Positions 26,431 to 36,410 are shown, numbered from the stretch's first letter. The stretch is 55,000 nt of DNA from Symbiodinium natans (GCA_905221605.1 CAJNDS010000409.1:1-55000), one strand, 5' to 3'. A program made the numbers and translations. Notes: generated by a model from the sequence alone, not told the origin.

Positions 26431-26774
26431 TAGGGATAAGATGTTTTGCCCTTATTGAGCTTAGGGTTTAGGGTTCATTGCACCCTTATTGGGCGGAGAG
26501 TTTAGGGTTCGGGGGTTGTGGGGTTTAGGGTTCGGATGTTGGGCTAGTTCAAGTTGACCCAGAGTACCTTACTCGTTTGGAAATATAGGCTTGAGGAAGG
26601 TTTGTAGGGGTTTAGGGGGTTTAGTTTTTTTTGTTTTATTGTGGTTTTGGGGTTTAGGGCTTTTTAAAGTTTCAGGGTTTATGGTCGTGGTTGTTTAGGG
26701 TTTAAGGGGTTTTGAGGGTTTTTGAGATGCAGGGTTGTTAGGTGTTGGGATTTTGCGGGGTTTAGAGTTGTCCT

Positions 26775-26870
26775 AAACCCAGAACCCTAAACCCTAAACC
26801 CTAAACCCTAAACCCTAAACCCTAAACCCTAAACCCTAAACCCTAAACCCTAAACCCTAAACCCTAAACA
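26775..26870 (-). repeat. CCCTAAA array
   Basis: About 12 regular units. The preceding 26430-26770 is decayed TTTAGGG-like sequence with one short open piece (VQVDPEYLTRLEI at about 26549). Confidence 0.95.
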
Positions 26871-26944
26871 CTCCCTTGATCAGGGAGCCCCTTCTTGATT
26901 CCAGTGCCTTGCACTCGGAAGCCGAAGAGCCCAACACCCCTCAA

Positions 26945-27121
26945 TTCAGGAATATGCCTTAAAATCATATTAAGGGTCCCGTTTATGAATGAAGGTAGAC
27001 CTTTATGAATGAAGGTAGATGGCTTAGTTAAGGGGATGTTAAGGGGTATTCAGGAATATGCCTTAAAATCATCTTAGGGGTCTCTTTTATGAATGAAGGT
27101 AGATGGCTTAGTTAGGGGGTA
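26945..27121. repeat. direct repeat of about 75-104 bp
   Basis: TTCAGGAATATGCCTTAAAA occurs at 26946 and 27050, each followed by TTATGAATGAAGGTAGATGG and GGCTTAGTTA. The first unit has an extra internal copy of TTTATGAATGAAGGTAGA. A simple tandem duplication. Confidence 0.85.
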
Positions 27122-27152
27122 TTTGGGCTCTTTGGAAGACTGAAGCCTCGAA

Positions 27153-27250
27153 AATTGAAAGCGCCCTTGCGCGCGTCATGAGGAGCACGCATCGAAGCTT
27201 TGAAGCCAAGCGCCAGGACCCGGGCAGAACCTCAGGGTGGAAGTTGCGTA
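27153..27250 (+). CDS. exon-like island, basic peptide
   Basis: An open frame reading SALARVMRSTHRSFEAKRQD and on to GRTSGWKLRT, with balanced, non-repeat composition. No clean acceptor; AGGACCCGGGCAG inside could be one. The protein is not recognised. Confidence 0.35.
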
Positions 27251-27339
27251 CTTTGGCTTCGGGGTTTTGGGGGGTTGGGGGTTCCCTTGGCCATACTTCC
27301 AGCCCTAACTATATCCTACGCCCTAAGCTGCTAAGCCCT

Positions 27340-27435
27340 AAGCCCTAAACCTTGAACCCTAAACCCTAAACCCTAAACCCTAAACCCTAAACCCTAAACC
27401 CTAAACCCTAAACCCTAAACCCTAAACCCTAAACC
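27340..27435 (-). repeat. CCCTAAA array
   Basis: About 11 regular units immediately before the next exon. Confidence 0.95.
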
Positions 27436-27457
27436 CCTTCCAAAGCTCCGAAAGCAG

Positions 27458-27531
27458 GAGTATGGTGTCTTTCCCGACCCACGCCGAACGCAGAGGCGCA
27501 AGCTTTCTGCGCTTGTGCCTCACTTCGCAGA
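27458..27531 (+). CDS. exon, chain b, first piece
   Basis: The acceptor CCGAAAGCAG and a perfect donor GTGAGT bound 74 bp reading EYGVFPDPRRTQRRKLSA and on to LVPHFA, with GA left over. Good codon bias and both splice sites make this one of the most convincing unknown exons. The following piece at 29410 supplies a single A to complete the codon (GAA). Confidence 0.55.
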
Positions 27532-27554
27532 GTGAGTTCTCGGGGGCCGTTAGC

Positions 27555-28125
27555 GGTTTAGGGTTTAGGGTTTAGGGTTTAGGGTTAACACCCAAACACC
27601 CAAACATCCAAACACCCTAACACCCTAAACTCCTCTCCTGCCTGCTGGGACAACCCTAAACCCTAAACCCTAAGCCCCAAACCCAAGCCCTAAGCCCTAA
27701 ACCCTCAGCGCCGAAGCCGCCAGCCCCAAGCCTCCAGTTCTAAATCCAAGAGAACTCTCTGACTTATCATAGGGTTTAGGGTTCAGGGTCTGGGGTTTAG
27801 GGTTAGCCAAACACATCTTTAATCACAAGCAAGTCAAACCAATAAGTCAGGGAAAGTAAGGGGGCAAGTAAAGTAAAGCAAAGGAAGGTCAAACCAGAGC
27901 CTCCAGGGTCAATGTGCCTTGAAAGTACATACTTGGCCTCCTATTCTAAGAAATATTCAACATACCCCTTGGGCATACCCTTAAAAGAAATGACGGGGTA
28001 TGGTAATATCCTCCCTTAGACTCCCTTATAGTTTCCTTTTATAGGTTAAGGCCTAAACCCTAAACCCTAAACCCTAAACCCTAATCCCTAAACCCTAAAC
28101 CCTAAATCCCTTAGGCGCCTGGACC
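27555..28125. repeat. short telomere arrays and unassigned sequence
   Basis: TTTAGGG at 27555-27585, CCCTAAA at 27655-27690 and 28050-28110. Between them AAGTCAAACC-type A-rich sequence (27800-28040) holds no gene that I can see. Confidence 0.7.
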
Positions 28126-28671
28126 CTTAGGGAAAGCAAAGGTTAGCTTTGGAGCGGGGAGGGGTGCGTGCGGGAGGCCGGTGGCTCCGAAGCGGCGTGG
28201 CCCCCGGTTTTTTGGGGCTTAGGGTTTAGGGTTTAGGGCTAGCGGCTAGGGTTTAGGGACTTGGGGTTTCGGGGTTCAGGGCTTAGGGTTTAGGGTGTGG
28301 GGTCTTAAGGTTCGGGTTTCAAACTAGGCCTGAACAAGCCTGAATGGGCCCCTGGCCCTGTTATCCATTCTTGACTTGATAGTCCTTTTAAGGTCACGAG
28401 TCACTGTTTCTTCTCGTTTTAGTTTTTGGGGGGAGGAGGGGGGGGGCCCCAAACCCCAGACCCTAAGACCAACGCCAGATACCCTGAAGCAACGAGGCCA
28501 CTGCATGTGAAGTTAGGGTTTTGGGGTTTAGGGTTGGGTGGGCATGAGCTTTTTCAGAGTCTAGGGGTTGATTAGTATTTTCGGGTTTGGGGGTTTGGGG
28601 TCTTGCGGTTCAGTATCAGGGTTTTGGGGTTTCGGATTTCTAGTCTTTAGGGGTGCATAAAGGTTAAGGGG

Positions 28672-28890
28672 TAGAAGGAGGGACTCCTAGAAGGACCCTT
28701 AATCTTAATTTTCCCCTATATAACCCTACATCTATATATAAAACCCTACATATAACCCTATATATATATATATATATATACACTCACACCTTATATAGTC
28801 CCTATATACCTGAGTAGCCCCCAAATAACCCCCAGATATCCCCCCAAATAACCCCCAAAGAACCTTATGAGGGTCCCTCCTTTAGTCCCT
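28672..28890. mobile_element. hairpin element family E, copy 2
   Basis: GGAGGGACTCCTAGAAGGAC on the left and GAGGGTCCCTCCTTTAGTCC on the right; internal TAGTCCCTATATACCTGAGT is shared with copy 1 at 3165. A TA microsatellite (28733-28782) has grown inside. Confidence 0.6.
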
Positions 28891-28904
28891 TGAAACGGGG
28901 GTAC

Positions 28905-29390
28905 ACCCAAATACCCTAAACCCTATATAAACCCTAAACCCTAAACCCTAAACCCGAAACCCTAAACCCTAAACCCTAAACCCTAAACCCTAAACCCTAA
29001 ACCCTAAACCCTAAACCCTAAACCCGAAACCCCAAACCCTACACCCTAAACCCTACATCCTACACCCTACACCCCAAACTCAAACCCCACATTGAAGTTA
29101 GGGCTTAGGGTTTTGGGTTTAAGATTATAGGGGTAGGGATAACCCTAAACCCTGTACACCCTAAACTCTGCACTGAACCCCAAACCCAAAACCCCAAAAC
29201 CTTGAAGAATCCTAAACCCTAAAAAGCCTAAACTCTTCAACCCTCAACCCTCAACCCTACAAGCCTAAGCCCTCAACCCTCAACCCCCTCAACCCTAAAC
29301 CCTAAACCCTCATAACCTAAGCCCTCAAACCCCCCTCCCCCTCAACCCTAAACCCTCAACCCTCAAAGCCTAAGCCCTCAAACCGCTGAA
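28905..29390 (-). repeat. CCCTAAA arrays, then CCCTCAA-rich sequence
   Basis: Regular CCCTAAA at 28935-29060, then decayed units and CCCTCAA runs up to 29380. Confidence 0.9.
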
Positions 29391-29409
29391 CACCTCCAAG
29401 CGCCTTGAG

Positions 29410-29446
29410 ATTTCGGATCTTCGGCCTCACGGACATGCAGACCCTT
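29410..29446 (+). CDS. exon, chain b, second piece
   Basis: CGCCTTGAG, then A completing the codon from 27531, then FRIFGLTDMQTL and the donor GTAGCC in phase 0. The reading stays open beyond the donor (VATSCVPGPEEAW), so the exon may be longer. The acceptor is poor in pyrimidines, which lowers confidence. Confidence 0.35.
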
Positions 29447-29479
29447 GTAGCCACCAGCTGCGTTCCGGGCCCAGAAGAG

Positions 29480-29507
29480 GCTTGGTTTGGGGTTTAGGGT
29501 TTAGGGT

Positions 29508-29553
<46 letters not shown>

Positions 29554-29625
29554 GGTTTTAGGGTTTAGGGTTTAGGGTTTGGGGTTTGGGGTTAGGGTTT
29601 AGGGTTTCGGGGCGCAGGGTGGTAG
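29480..29625 (+). repeat. TTTAGGG array with TTGAGGG run
   Basis: Seven consecutive TTGAGGG units (29505-29555) inside a TTTAGGG array. The sequence that follows (29625-29970) shows no clear gene. Confidence 0.95.
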
Positions 29626-29974
29626 CCCGAAGCCTTGAACCTAAGAACCCTAAACCCTGTCTCGGAACTTCAAGAATTTGTGGCTTATGGCTTGTAGGGT
29701 TTACTAAGCGCCCCAAACCTCAGTCTGGGGGTTGGGGCCGTTTCGCGTCTCCAGTCACGGGGGTATTCCACAAAAGTACGGGCACCGAAAGGGCCTGTAA
29801 TAGCAGACTAGCCAAGCAAAAGCAGTAGACCCAAAGAAGCCCACGAACCCCAAGCTGAGACCCTCAACCCGCAAACCGCGGCCACCCCCTCCCCCCCCCA
29901 CCCCCATTTCTCAAACCAGAACCTTGCGGCCTGACCTTAGGGTTGACGTATGACTTCTGAATTTGTGCGTCTGC

Positions 29975-30196
29975 CCCCTAAACCCTAAACCCTAAACCCT
30001 AAACCCTAAACCCTAAACCCTAAACCCTAAACCCTAAACCCTAAACCCTAAACCCTAAACCCTAAACCCTAAACCCTAAACCCTAAACCCTAAACCCTAA
30101 ACCCTAAACCCCTAACCCCTAAACCCTAAACCCCTAACCCCTAACCCCTAAACCCTAAACCCTAAACCCTAAACCCTAAACCCTAAACCCTAAACC
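29975..30196 (-). repeat. CCCTAAA array
   Basis: About 30 units, very regular, with a few CCCCTAA. Confidence 0.95.
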
Positions 30197-30239
30197 CGGC
30201 CCGAAACTCGAAATGAAGGTGTCTCACTCGATGTTGCAG

Positions 30240-30268
30240 GACTCGAACCCTGCTCCGGCCCATTTCAC
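30240..30268 (+). CDS. exon, chain b, third piece
   Basis: The acceptor CTCGATGTTGCAG and the donor GTGAAC bound 29 bp reading DSNPAPAHF plus AC, phase 0 at the start, as the previous piece requires. Short but with good splice borders. Confidence 0.4.
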
Positions 30269-30459
30269 GTGAACAGTCTCCCTCGTATACCCCCTCAGTC
30301 ATACAGCCTTCAGGTTTAGGGTTTAGGGATTAGGGCTTAGGGTTATGCAACTCGTCTGCACTACTGTACCCTTCAGAACAGCCCTTTTTTCGGGGTAACC
30401 CACCTAAAAAAACCTTCCTGAAGTTCTCTTAATCTGTGCCCTTATGCTTCTCCACCTAA

Positions 30460-31118
30460 GCCCTTAAACCCCTAAGCCCCTAAACCCCTAAACCCCCTAA
30501 ACCCCTAAACCCCCTAAACCCCCTAAAACCCCTAAACCCCTAAACCCCTAAACCCCCTAAACCCCTAAACCCCTAAACCCCTAAACCCCCTAAACCCCCT
30601 AAACCCCCTAAACCCCCTAAACCCCTAAACCCCTAAACCCCTAAACCCCCTAAACCCCTAAACCCCCTAAACCTCCTAAAGCCCCTACCCCTGAAAACCC
30701 CTTAACCCCCTAAACCCCTAAAACCCCTAAACCCCTAAACACCCAACCCCTAAACCCCCTAACCCCTAAACCCCCTAAACCCTAAACCCCATAACCCCCT
30801 AAACCCCCTAAACCCCCTAAACCCCTAAAGCCCCAAACCCCTAACCCCCTAAACCCCTAAACCCCTTAAACCCCAACCCCTAAACCCCCTAAACCCCCTA
30901 AAGCCCGCTCCACCCCTAAACCCTAACCCCCTAAACCCCTAAACCCCCTAACCCCCTAAACCCCTAAACCGCCTAACCAACCCCTAACCCCCTAAACCCC
31001 TAAACCCCCTAAACCCCTAAACCCCTGAAACCCCAAACCCCCTAAACCCCCTAAACCCCCTAAACCCCCTAAACCCCTAAACCCCTAAACCCCTAAACCC
31101 CTAAACCCCTAAACCCCT
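30460..31118 (-). repeat. long CCCCTAAA/CCCCCTAAA array
   Basis: About 650 bp of 8-9-bp units, the longest uninterrupted array in the window, with scattered decay. Confidence 0.95.
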
Positions 31119-31128
31119 AAAACCTAAG

Positions 31129-31185
31129 GTCGCCTTCTTCTTGACGGTGTGCCTGTATCACTTCGGGCTCTTCCGACACGCCAAG
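31129..31185 (+). CDS. exon-like island, hydrophobic segment
   Basis: Straight after AAACCTAAG comes VAFFLTVCLYHFGLFRHAK in phase 0, followed by the donor GTCTGG; the frame stays open further (VWCQYWVLSLTYGAPE). It would be a membrane segment. The acceptor AG is provided by the array edge. Confidence 0.45.
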
Positions 31186-31464
31186 GTCTGGTGCCAATAT
31201 TGGGTACTTTCCTTGACATATGGGGCACCCGAAAGTTCAGAGATTCTTCATCTGAAAGGGTTTAGGGTTTAGGGTTTAGGGTTTAAGGTTTAGGGTTTAG
31301 GGTTTAGGCTTTAGTGTAAGTGAGGACCTAAGCCCAAGCCCCAAAAGGGCTGGAAACCCTCGAGGCCCTGGAAGCCTAAGCCCAAAACCCTACACCCTAA
31401 CCCGCAACCCCACACCCCTAAAAGCCTTGCACCTCGAAGCCCTAAGACTATTCTGGGGTGGGGG

Positions 31465-31557
31465 GTTCATGTCGTGCATGAGCTCAGCAAGCTTCTTTGC
31501 CAGCTGAGCCGGCATCAAGCGCTTGTAGACATGGGCTCCCGCAAGTGCTACACGGCC
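31465..31557 (-). CDS. minus-strand exon-like island
   Basis: On the minus strand the frame reads RVALAGAHVYKRLMPAQLA and on to KKLAELMHDMNPP with good codon use. The frame then runs into proline-coding repeat sequence. The neighbouring 31575-31735 is a CCCCCAAAA array whose ORFs on both strands are repeat translations. Not recognised; a fragment of a minus-strand gene. Confidence 0.4.
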
Positions 31558-31574
31558 TTGAGGCCTTTTCTTGT

Positions 31575-31737
31575 CCTCCCAAAACCCCCAAACCCCCAAA
31601 CCCCCAAAACCCCCAAACCCCCAAAACCCCAAACCCGCAAACTTCCCAAAACCACCAAAACCCCCAAGACCCCCAAAACCCCCAAAACCCCCAAAACCCC
31701 CAGAACCCCCCAAACCCCCCAAACCCCCAAAACCCCT
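31575..31737 (-). repeat. CCCCCAAAA array
   Basis: C-rich/A-rich units unlike the 7-bp telomere unit; similar to 2256-2470. Confidence 0.85.
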
Positions 31738-31933
31738 TGAGAAATGAATTGTTAGAGACCTTCACAATCTATTCTTCACAAAGTGGCAGCCCTCCCGGCA
31801 ACGGCCAACAGCAGTGGGCCAACAGCAGTGCGCCCCCCCCCCCCCCCCCCCCCTCTAAACCCCAAAGGCTCTAAGCCCTCAACCCTAAACCCTAAACCTA
31901 AACCCTAAACCCTAAACCTTAAACCCTAAACAG

Positions 31934-32015
31934 CTTGCGGCAGGCGGTGCGTGCTCTGACGATGCTGGCGCTGGGCGCCTGCGGGGCGTTCAGCGGGATC
32001 AACGCCAGCCGCAGG
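31934..32015 (+). CDS. exon-like island LRQAVRALTM
   Basis: CTAAACAG, then C and the frame LRQAVRALTMLALGACGAFS and on to GINASRR, with high GC3 and the donor GTGGCC in phase 0. The Ala/Leu/Gly-rich middle suggests a helix or membrane segment. The next candidate (32312) also starts in phase 0. Confidence 0.45.
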
Positions 32016-32069
32016 GTGGCCCGGATTTCGGGTTCGAACCTGGAAAGACCAAAGACCCCCGGAGTTAAA

Positions 32070-32265
32070 ACGTAAACCCTAAACCCTAAACCCTAAACCC
32101 TAAACCCTAAACCCTAAACCCTAAACCCTAAACCCTAAACCCTAAACCCTAAACCCTAAACCCTAAACCCTAAACCCTAAACCCTAAACCCTAAACCCTA
32201 AACCCTAAACCCTATAAACCCTAAACCCTATAAACCCTATACCCTATAAACCCTAAACCCTAAAC
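32070..32265 (-). repeat. CCCTAAA array
   Basis: About 20 regular units followed by CCCTATAAA variants. Confidence 0.95.
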
Positions 32266-32311
32266 CTACCCCCTGTGCCCGAGGCCCCCGTGCCTGTTCC
32301 GCTTCCTTCAG

Positions 32312-32335
32312 ACTCCTATTGCTTCCGGCATCAAG
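32312..32335 (+). CDS. possible microexon with strong acceptor
   Basis: CCTGTTCCGCTTCCTTCAG is an excellent acceptor; 24 bp follow, then the donor GTCCGA. Phase 0 gives TPIASGIK; another phase gives SYCFRHQ, which would join the terminal exon at 32774. Confidence 0.4.
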
Positions 32336-32364
32336 GTCCGAGGATACAACGCCATGGTCTGTGG

Positions 32365-32445
32365 TCTGGGTTTAGGGTTTAGGGTTTAGGGTTTAGGGTT
32401 TAGGGTTTAGTGTCTAGGGCTTAGGGTTTAGGGTTTAGGGTTCTG
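32365..32445 (+). repeat. TTTAGGG array
   Basis: TTTAGGG units. The 32450-32700 stretch that follows is unique, mostly pyrimidine-rich, with no gene that I can define. Confidence 0.9.
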
Positions 32446-32773
32446 GCAGGTATATTGTATACCTCTTGCAGTTTTAGGCTTCAGGGTTTATTAGGGTCTA
32501 CCCCAACTGGCAGTTTCATACCTCTTTCGATGCCTTCGAGGTCTGCGGGGTGCCTGCCCTTGAAATTGTGGTTAAAGGCTTGTGCATTGGGAGCCTTTCC
32601 CCTGAATATACCCCCTCCTTCACCTCCTCATTCTAGGACAGCAAAAAGCAACAAAAAAGGAACCCTAAACCCTCCCGAAGAATCCCCGAAGATCCTAAAG
32701 CCTAAGCCCCAAACCCCAAACCCTAAACCCTCAACCCTGAACCCTAAACCCTAAACCCCTAACCCCTCCCTAG

Positions 32774-32871
32774 GCCGCTTCCCTGTGGCTCTGGGCGCTG
32801 GCTGGGCTTTGGGCATACTGGCCGGGGCGGCGGCGGGGACCTTCAGCATGGGCCCCAGAGGGGGCATATAG
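32774..32871 (+). CDS. possible terminal exon, Gly-rich membrane segment
   Basis: CCTCCCTAG, then GC and the frame RFPVALGAGWALGILAGAAA and on to GTFSMGPRGGI and a TAG stop (32869-32871). The pattern R-x-(W/F)-P-V-A-L-G-x-G-x-x-L-G recalls the second membrane segment of Mic10, the small inner-membrane crista-junction protein. That is a motif-level resemblance only; another short membrane protein would fit equally. With the 32312 piece in its second frame, the junction reads CFRHQ-GRFPVALG. Confidence 0.35.
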
Positions 32872-32910
32872 GGTTTAGGGTTTAGGGTTTAGGGTTCAAG
32901 GTTTAGGGTA
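32871..32910 (+). repeat. short TTTAGGG array
   Basis: About five units directly downstream of the stop codon of the preceding exon. Confidence 0.85.
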
Positions 32911-33032
32911 GCTGAAGGCTACTGGGTTTAGGGTTTCGTAATGTGTTTACATAATGAAAGAATCGATGTGTGTGTGTGTGTGCTTTGTTTGTATTGGTGG
33001 GATTTACAAGGTGTAGGTTTTCTAGTGTCTAC

Positions 33033-33182
33033 AGGGGGAATGATGTCTTGCAGCTTTTGGGTCTGAGGGATGGTCGATGAAGGCCCATAAAAGTTCATCA
33101 CCGCATTAGCTCCCCATATGCTTTTTCCAGAGATCGACATTCCTGCTGGCGTTTTAAGTCCCTCGTACATCTTTCTTTGAAT
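33033..33182 (-). CDS. minus-strand exon, 50 codons
   Basis: On the minus strand the acceptor GCGAATTGCAACCTCAG is followed by exactly 50 codons in phase 0, IQRKMYEGLKTPAGMSISGK and on to SIWGANAVMNFYGPSS ... KLQDIIPP, then the donor GTAGAC. Composition is that of a real globular protein and no repeat is involved. I do not recognise it. It is the best evidence for a gene on the minus strand. Confidence 0.55.
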
Positions 33183-33199
33183 CTGAGGTTGCAATTCGC

Positions 33200-33610
33200 A
33201 GACACAAGTCTCAACCCTAAGCCCTAAGCCCCAAGGCCCAAAGAATCTCAGAATCCCGCAGAGGCGATTGTCCTAAACCCCAAGCCCCAAGCCGTACAGC
33301 CTGAACCCCAAAGAGCCCAAACCCTCAAACCCTAAACCCCTAAGACCCCAAACCCTAAACCCCAAAGACCCCAAAGACCCCAAACCCGAACCCCCAAACC
33401 CGAACCCCCAAACCCTAAACCCTAAACCCCAAACCCCAAACCCCAAACCCTAAACCCTAAACCCCAAACCCTAAACCCTAAACCCTAAACCCTAAACCCT
33501 AAACCCCAAACCCTAAACCTCAAACCCCACACCCTAAACCCCAAACCCCTAAACCCCAAACCCTAAGCCCTAAACCTCAAACCCCACACCCTAAACCCCA
33601 AACCCTAAAT
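33200..33610 (-). repeat. CCCTAAA/CCCCAAA arrays
   Basis: Mixed CCCTAAA, CCCCAAA and CCCCACA units. Confidence 0.9.
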
Positions 33611-33689
33611 TTAAGAGCCTCCGGCTCAAGCCGCCGACCCCGCAGAGAACAAGTTTAAGGTTTGGGGTTTGGTGATTTTGTTTGCGGTT

Positions 33690-33785
33690 CCTGTTGGGGG
33701 GTGGGGGGGGGGGGGGGGGTTGGGGGGTGGGGGGGGGTGGGGGGGGGTTGGGGTGGTGGGGGCGGGGCGCGGGGGGGGGGGTGAA
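33690..33785. repeat. G-rich low-complexity tract
   Basis: About 90 bp of almost pure G with T interruptions; ORFs on either strand are low complexity. Confidence 0.9.
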
Positions 33786-33899
33786 GGGGTTTTTCAAAAG
33801 TGCGCGGTGCGAAAAAAACGCCATATGGGGGGGTAAGGAGGGAAAGAGGGAGGTTTTCACCTCCTTTTCCCATCCAACACGCCGCCAGGGTCGGCGGAC

Positions 33900-34255
33900 C
33901 CCAAACCCCAAACCCTAAACCCTAAACCCCAAGCCCTAAACCCCAAACCCTAAACCCCACACCCTAAACCCATAACCCTAAACCCCAAACCCTAAACCCC
34001 ACACCCTAAACCCTAAACCCTAAACCCCAAACCCTAAACCCCAAACCCTAAACCCCAAACCCCAAACCCTAAACCCCAAGCCCTAAACCCCAAACCCTAA
34101 ACCCCACACCCTAAACCCCAAACCCTAAACCCTAAACCCCAAACCCCAAACCCTAAACCCTAAACCCCAAACCCCAAACCCCAAACCCTAAACCCCAAAC
34201 CCCAAACCCTAAACCCCAAACCCTAAACCCCAAACCCCAAACCCTAAACCCCCTC
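33900..34255 (-). repeat. CCCTAAA/CCCCAAA array
   Basis: About 50 units with alternating CCCTAAA and CCCCAAA, suggesting a higher-order repeat of two to three units. Confidence 0.95.
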
Positions 34256-34260
34256 CCGAG

Positions 34261-34287
34261 GCTATGCGAACTACGGCCGGAGCCCTG
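34261..34287 (+). CDS. exon, chain c, first piece
   Basis: CCCTCCCGAG precedes GC, then YANYGRSP and G, with the donor GTAGCG. The reading continues open beyond the donor (GSVPELKDAPGICQTS). The single left-over G fits the GC that starts the next piece (35729). Confidence 0.4.
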
Positions 34288-34344
34288 GTAGCGTCCCTGA
34301 ACTGAAGGATGCCCCAGGAATCTGCCAGACGTCCCTAAACTTTT

Positions 34345-35030
34345 CAGGGGTTTAGGGTTTAGGGTTTAGGGTTTCAGGGTTTAGGGTTTAGGGTTTAGGG
34401 GTTTAGGGTTTCAGGGTTCAGGGTTTAGGGTTTAGGGTTTAGGGTTTAGGGTTTAGGGTTTGGGGCTTGGGGGTTTAGGATCCTAAGCCCTCAGCCCTCA
34501 ACCCTCGGGTTTAAGGTTTAGGCTTTAGGGTTTAGGGCTTAGACTATATATATACACACACATGTATATCGTACATAAGAGTTATAAATCGAAACAAGGG
34601 ACCCAAATTAAGGGCCCATACTTGATCCATCAGCCCTAGAGAATCTTCAAGAATTAGCCCTCTCGGCACTGTAGACCCTGAAGCCCTCAAACCCTCAAAC
34701 CCTCAAACCCTCAAGCCCTCAAGCCCTCAAACCCTCAAACCCTTAAACTCTGAAACCCTCAAACCCTCAAGCAGTCCTAAACCCCAAACCCTAAACCCGA
34801 AACCCTAAGCCTTTGCCTAAGAACCCCATGCAAGGGTTGTGGTGGGCCCCTCAAGCTTCATTAGTTTTCGGGTGGCCTTCCGCGCCTTTCGCAGCTAGGA
34901 TGCAGGTTTAGGGTTTAGGGTTTAGGGTTTAGGGTTTAGGGTTAGGGTTTAGGGTTTATAGGGTTTATAGGGTTTATAGGGTTTATAGGGTTTAGGGTTT
35001 AGGGTTCAGAGTTTAGGGTTTAGGGTTTAC
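34345..35030. repeat. TTTAGGG arrays, decayed CCCTCAA units
   Basis: TTTAGGG at 34346-34475 and 34905-35028, with TTTATAGGG variants at 34955-34990. CCCTCAA-like units at 34680-34765. A short TATATACACACA tract near 34545. Confidence 0.85.
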
Positions 35031-35124
35031 TCCCCTCCCTTTCGCTAGCCCAAGGGAAGGTACATGGGGTTTCCGAAGATGGGTGTACCCTTTTTGGGGG
35101 CCTTCAAGGGGATTCTATTCTATT

Positions 35125-35200
35125 TGGGGTAAACCCTAAACCCTAAACCCTAAACCCTAAACCCTAAACCCTAAACCCTAAACCCTAAACCCTAAACCCC
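35125..35200 (-). repeat. CCCTAAA array
   Basis: Ten regular units next to hairpin D copy 2. Confidence 0.95.
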
Positions 35201-35214
35201 GTTTTGGGAAATGC

Positions 35215-35423
35215 CCGCATGGTCCCTGAATATGGTCCCTTACCTCCTTCAAAAGGGTGAAGTATGGGCCCTGGGTTGTTTTGGGTATGTAAGGGGTATA
35301 TCAGGGGTATATAAGGGGTATATATTTTAAAGGGTATATAAGGGGCATATAAACGGGGTATATAAAGGGTTATATAAGGGATCCCCATATAAGGGCCCAT
35401 ACCAAGGGACCATGGAACTACCC
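35215..35423. mobile_element. hairpin element family D, copy 2
   Basis: The left GCATGGTCCCT...ATGGTCCCTTACCTCC and the right AAGGGACCATGGAACTACCC are inverted. Inside is a run of AAGGGGTATAT units (35290-35370), also seen in copy 3. The minus-strand ORF across it is chance. Confidence 0.6.
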
Positions 35424-35439
35424 GAAGACTGCCCTTTCC

Positions 35440-35680
35440 TTAAACCCTAAACCCTCAACCCTAAACCCTAAACCCGAAACCCTAAACCCTAAACCCTTAA
35501 CCCTGAACCTTAACCCTTAACCCTTGACCCTTAACCCTTAACCCTTATTCCCTAAACCTAAACCCTAAACCCTAAACCCTAAACCCTAAACCCTAAACCC
35601 TAAACCCTAAACCCTAAACCCTAAACCCTATACCCTAGACCCTAGACCCTAGACCCTAGACCCTAAATCCTAAACCACGC
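35440..35680 (-). repeat. CCCTAAA array with CCCTTAA and CCCTAGA runs
   Basis: Runs of CCCTTAA (35490-35555) and CCCTAGA (35632-35662) sit within CCCTAAA. Confidence 0.95.
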
Positions 35681-35728
35681 TCGAGGCGATGTAGTTGCGT
35701 AGCAAGAAAGAGACCTTTCTTGGGCCAG

Positions 35729-35764
35729 GCTTCTTCGGCTTCAGCCTGTCCAACCTCAGGAGGG
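35729..35764 (+). CDS. exon, chain c, second piece
   Basis: CTTGGGCCAG precedes GC, then FFGFSLSNLRR and G. The donor would be GTTTAGGG, that is the first bases of the following TTTAGGG array. Phases agree with pieces on both sides (GGC at each junction). Confidence 0.4.
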
Positions 35765-36180
35765 GTTTAGGGTTTAGGTTCTGGGGTTTAGGGTTTAGGT
35801 TTAGGGTTTCTGGGGTTTGGGGCTTAGTGTTTAGGGTGCAAGGTTCTGGGGTTTTAGGGTTGAGGGTTTCTGGGGTGTAGGGTTTAGGGTTGAACGGTTG
35901 AGGGTTCTGGGGTTTTGGGGTTTAGGGTTTCTGGGGTTGAGGGTTTAGGGGTGTCCGGGCTCAGGGTGTAAGGCTCTAGGGTTTGAGGGCTTTGGGTTGG
36001 GCAGCTCTTTTTGTTTCTGGTCCAGGTTTTCGGGCTTGGGGGAGGGGGTTCGGGAGTCCAGGGTTCGGGTTTTAGGGGTTCGAGCTTGAATGGAAGCACT
36101 TGCAGGTATTTCTCTTGGCCCGTAAACCTTAGGCCCCAAACCTAAGGCTTTCAAAGCGGTTCAGAAGCCTGCTTGCCGCA
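35765..36180 (+). repeat. degenerate TTTAGGG/TTTCTGGGG region
   Basis: Decayed TTTAGGG with a recurring GGTTTCTGGGGTTTAGGG higher-order pattern to about 36080. No gene seen; the 35884-36154 minus-strand frames are repeat translations. Confidence 0.75.
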
Positions 36181-36339
36181 GTTCTTTTGTCGTGGTATGG
36201 TTGAGCATTTGGGGTTTAGGGTTGAGGGTTTACGGTTTAGGGTTAAGGGTTGCAAAGCTTATAGGGTTCTTCAGGGAGTGGGGTTCAAGGGGGGTAGGTA
36301 CCTAGGGCACCTTCGGGAAGTATCAGGGAACCTTGGGTT

Positions 36340-36410
36340 GCATAGGGTTTAGGGTTCAGGGTTCAGGGTTTAGGGTTTAGGGTTTAGGGTTTAGGGTTTA
36401 GGGTTCCCTT
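36340..36410 (+). repeat. TTTAGGG array
   Basis: About ten units. Confidence 0.95.

Noticed and set aside
35185-35400. 71-codon minus-strand ORF
   Set aside because: It covers hairpin family D and its AAGGGGTATAT repeats; no coding bias.
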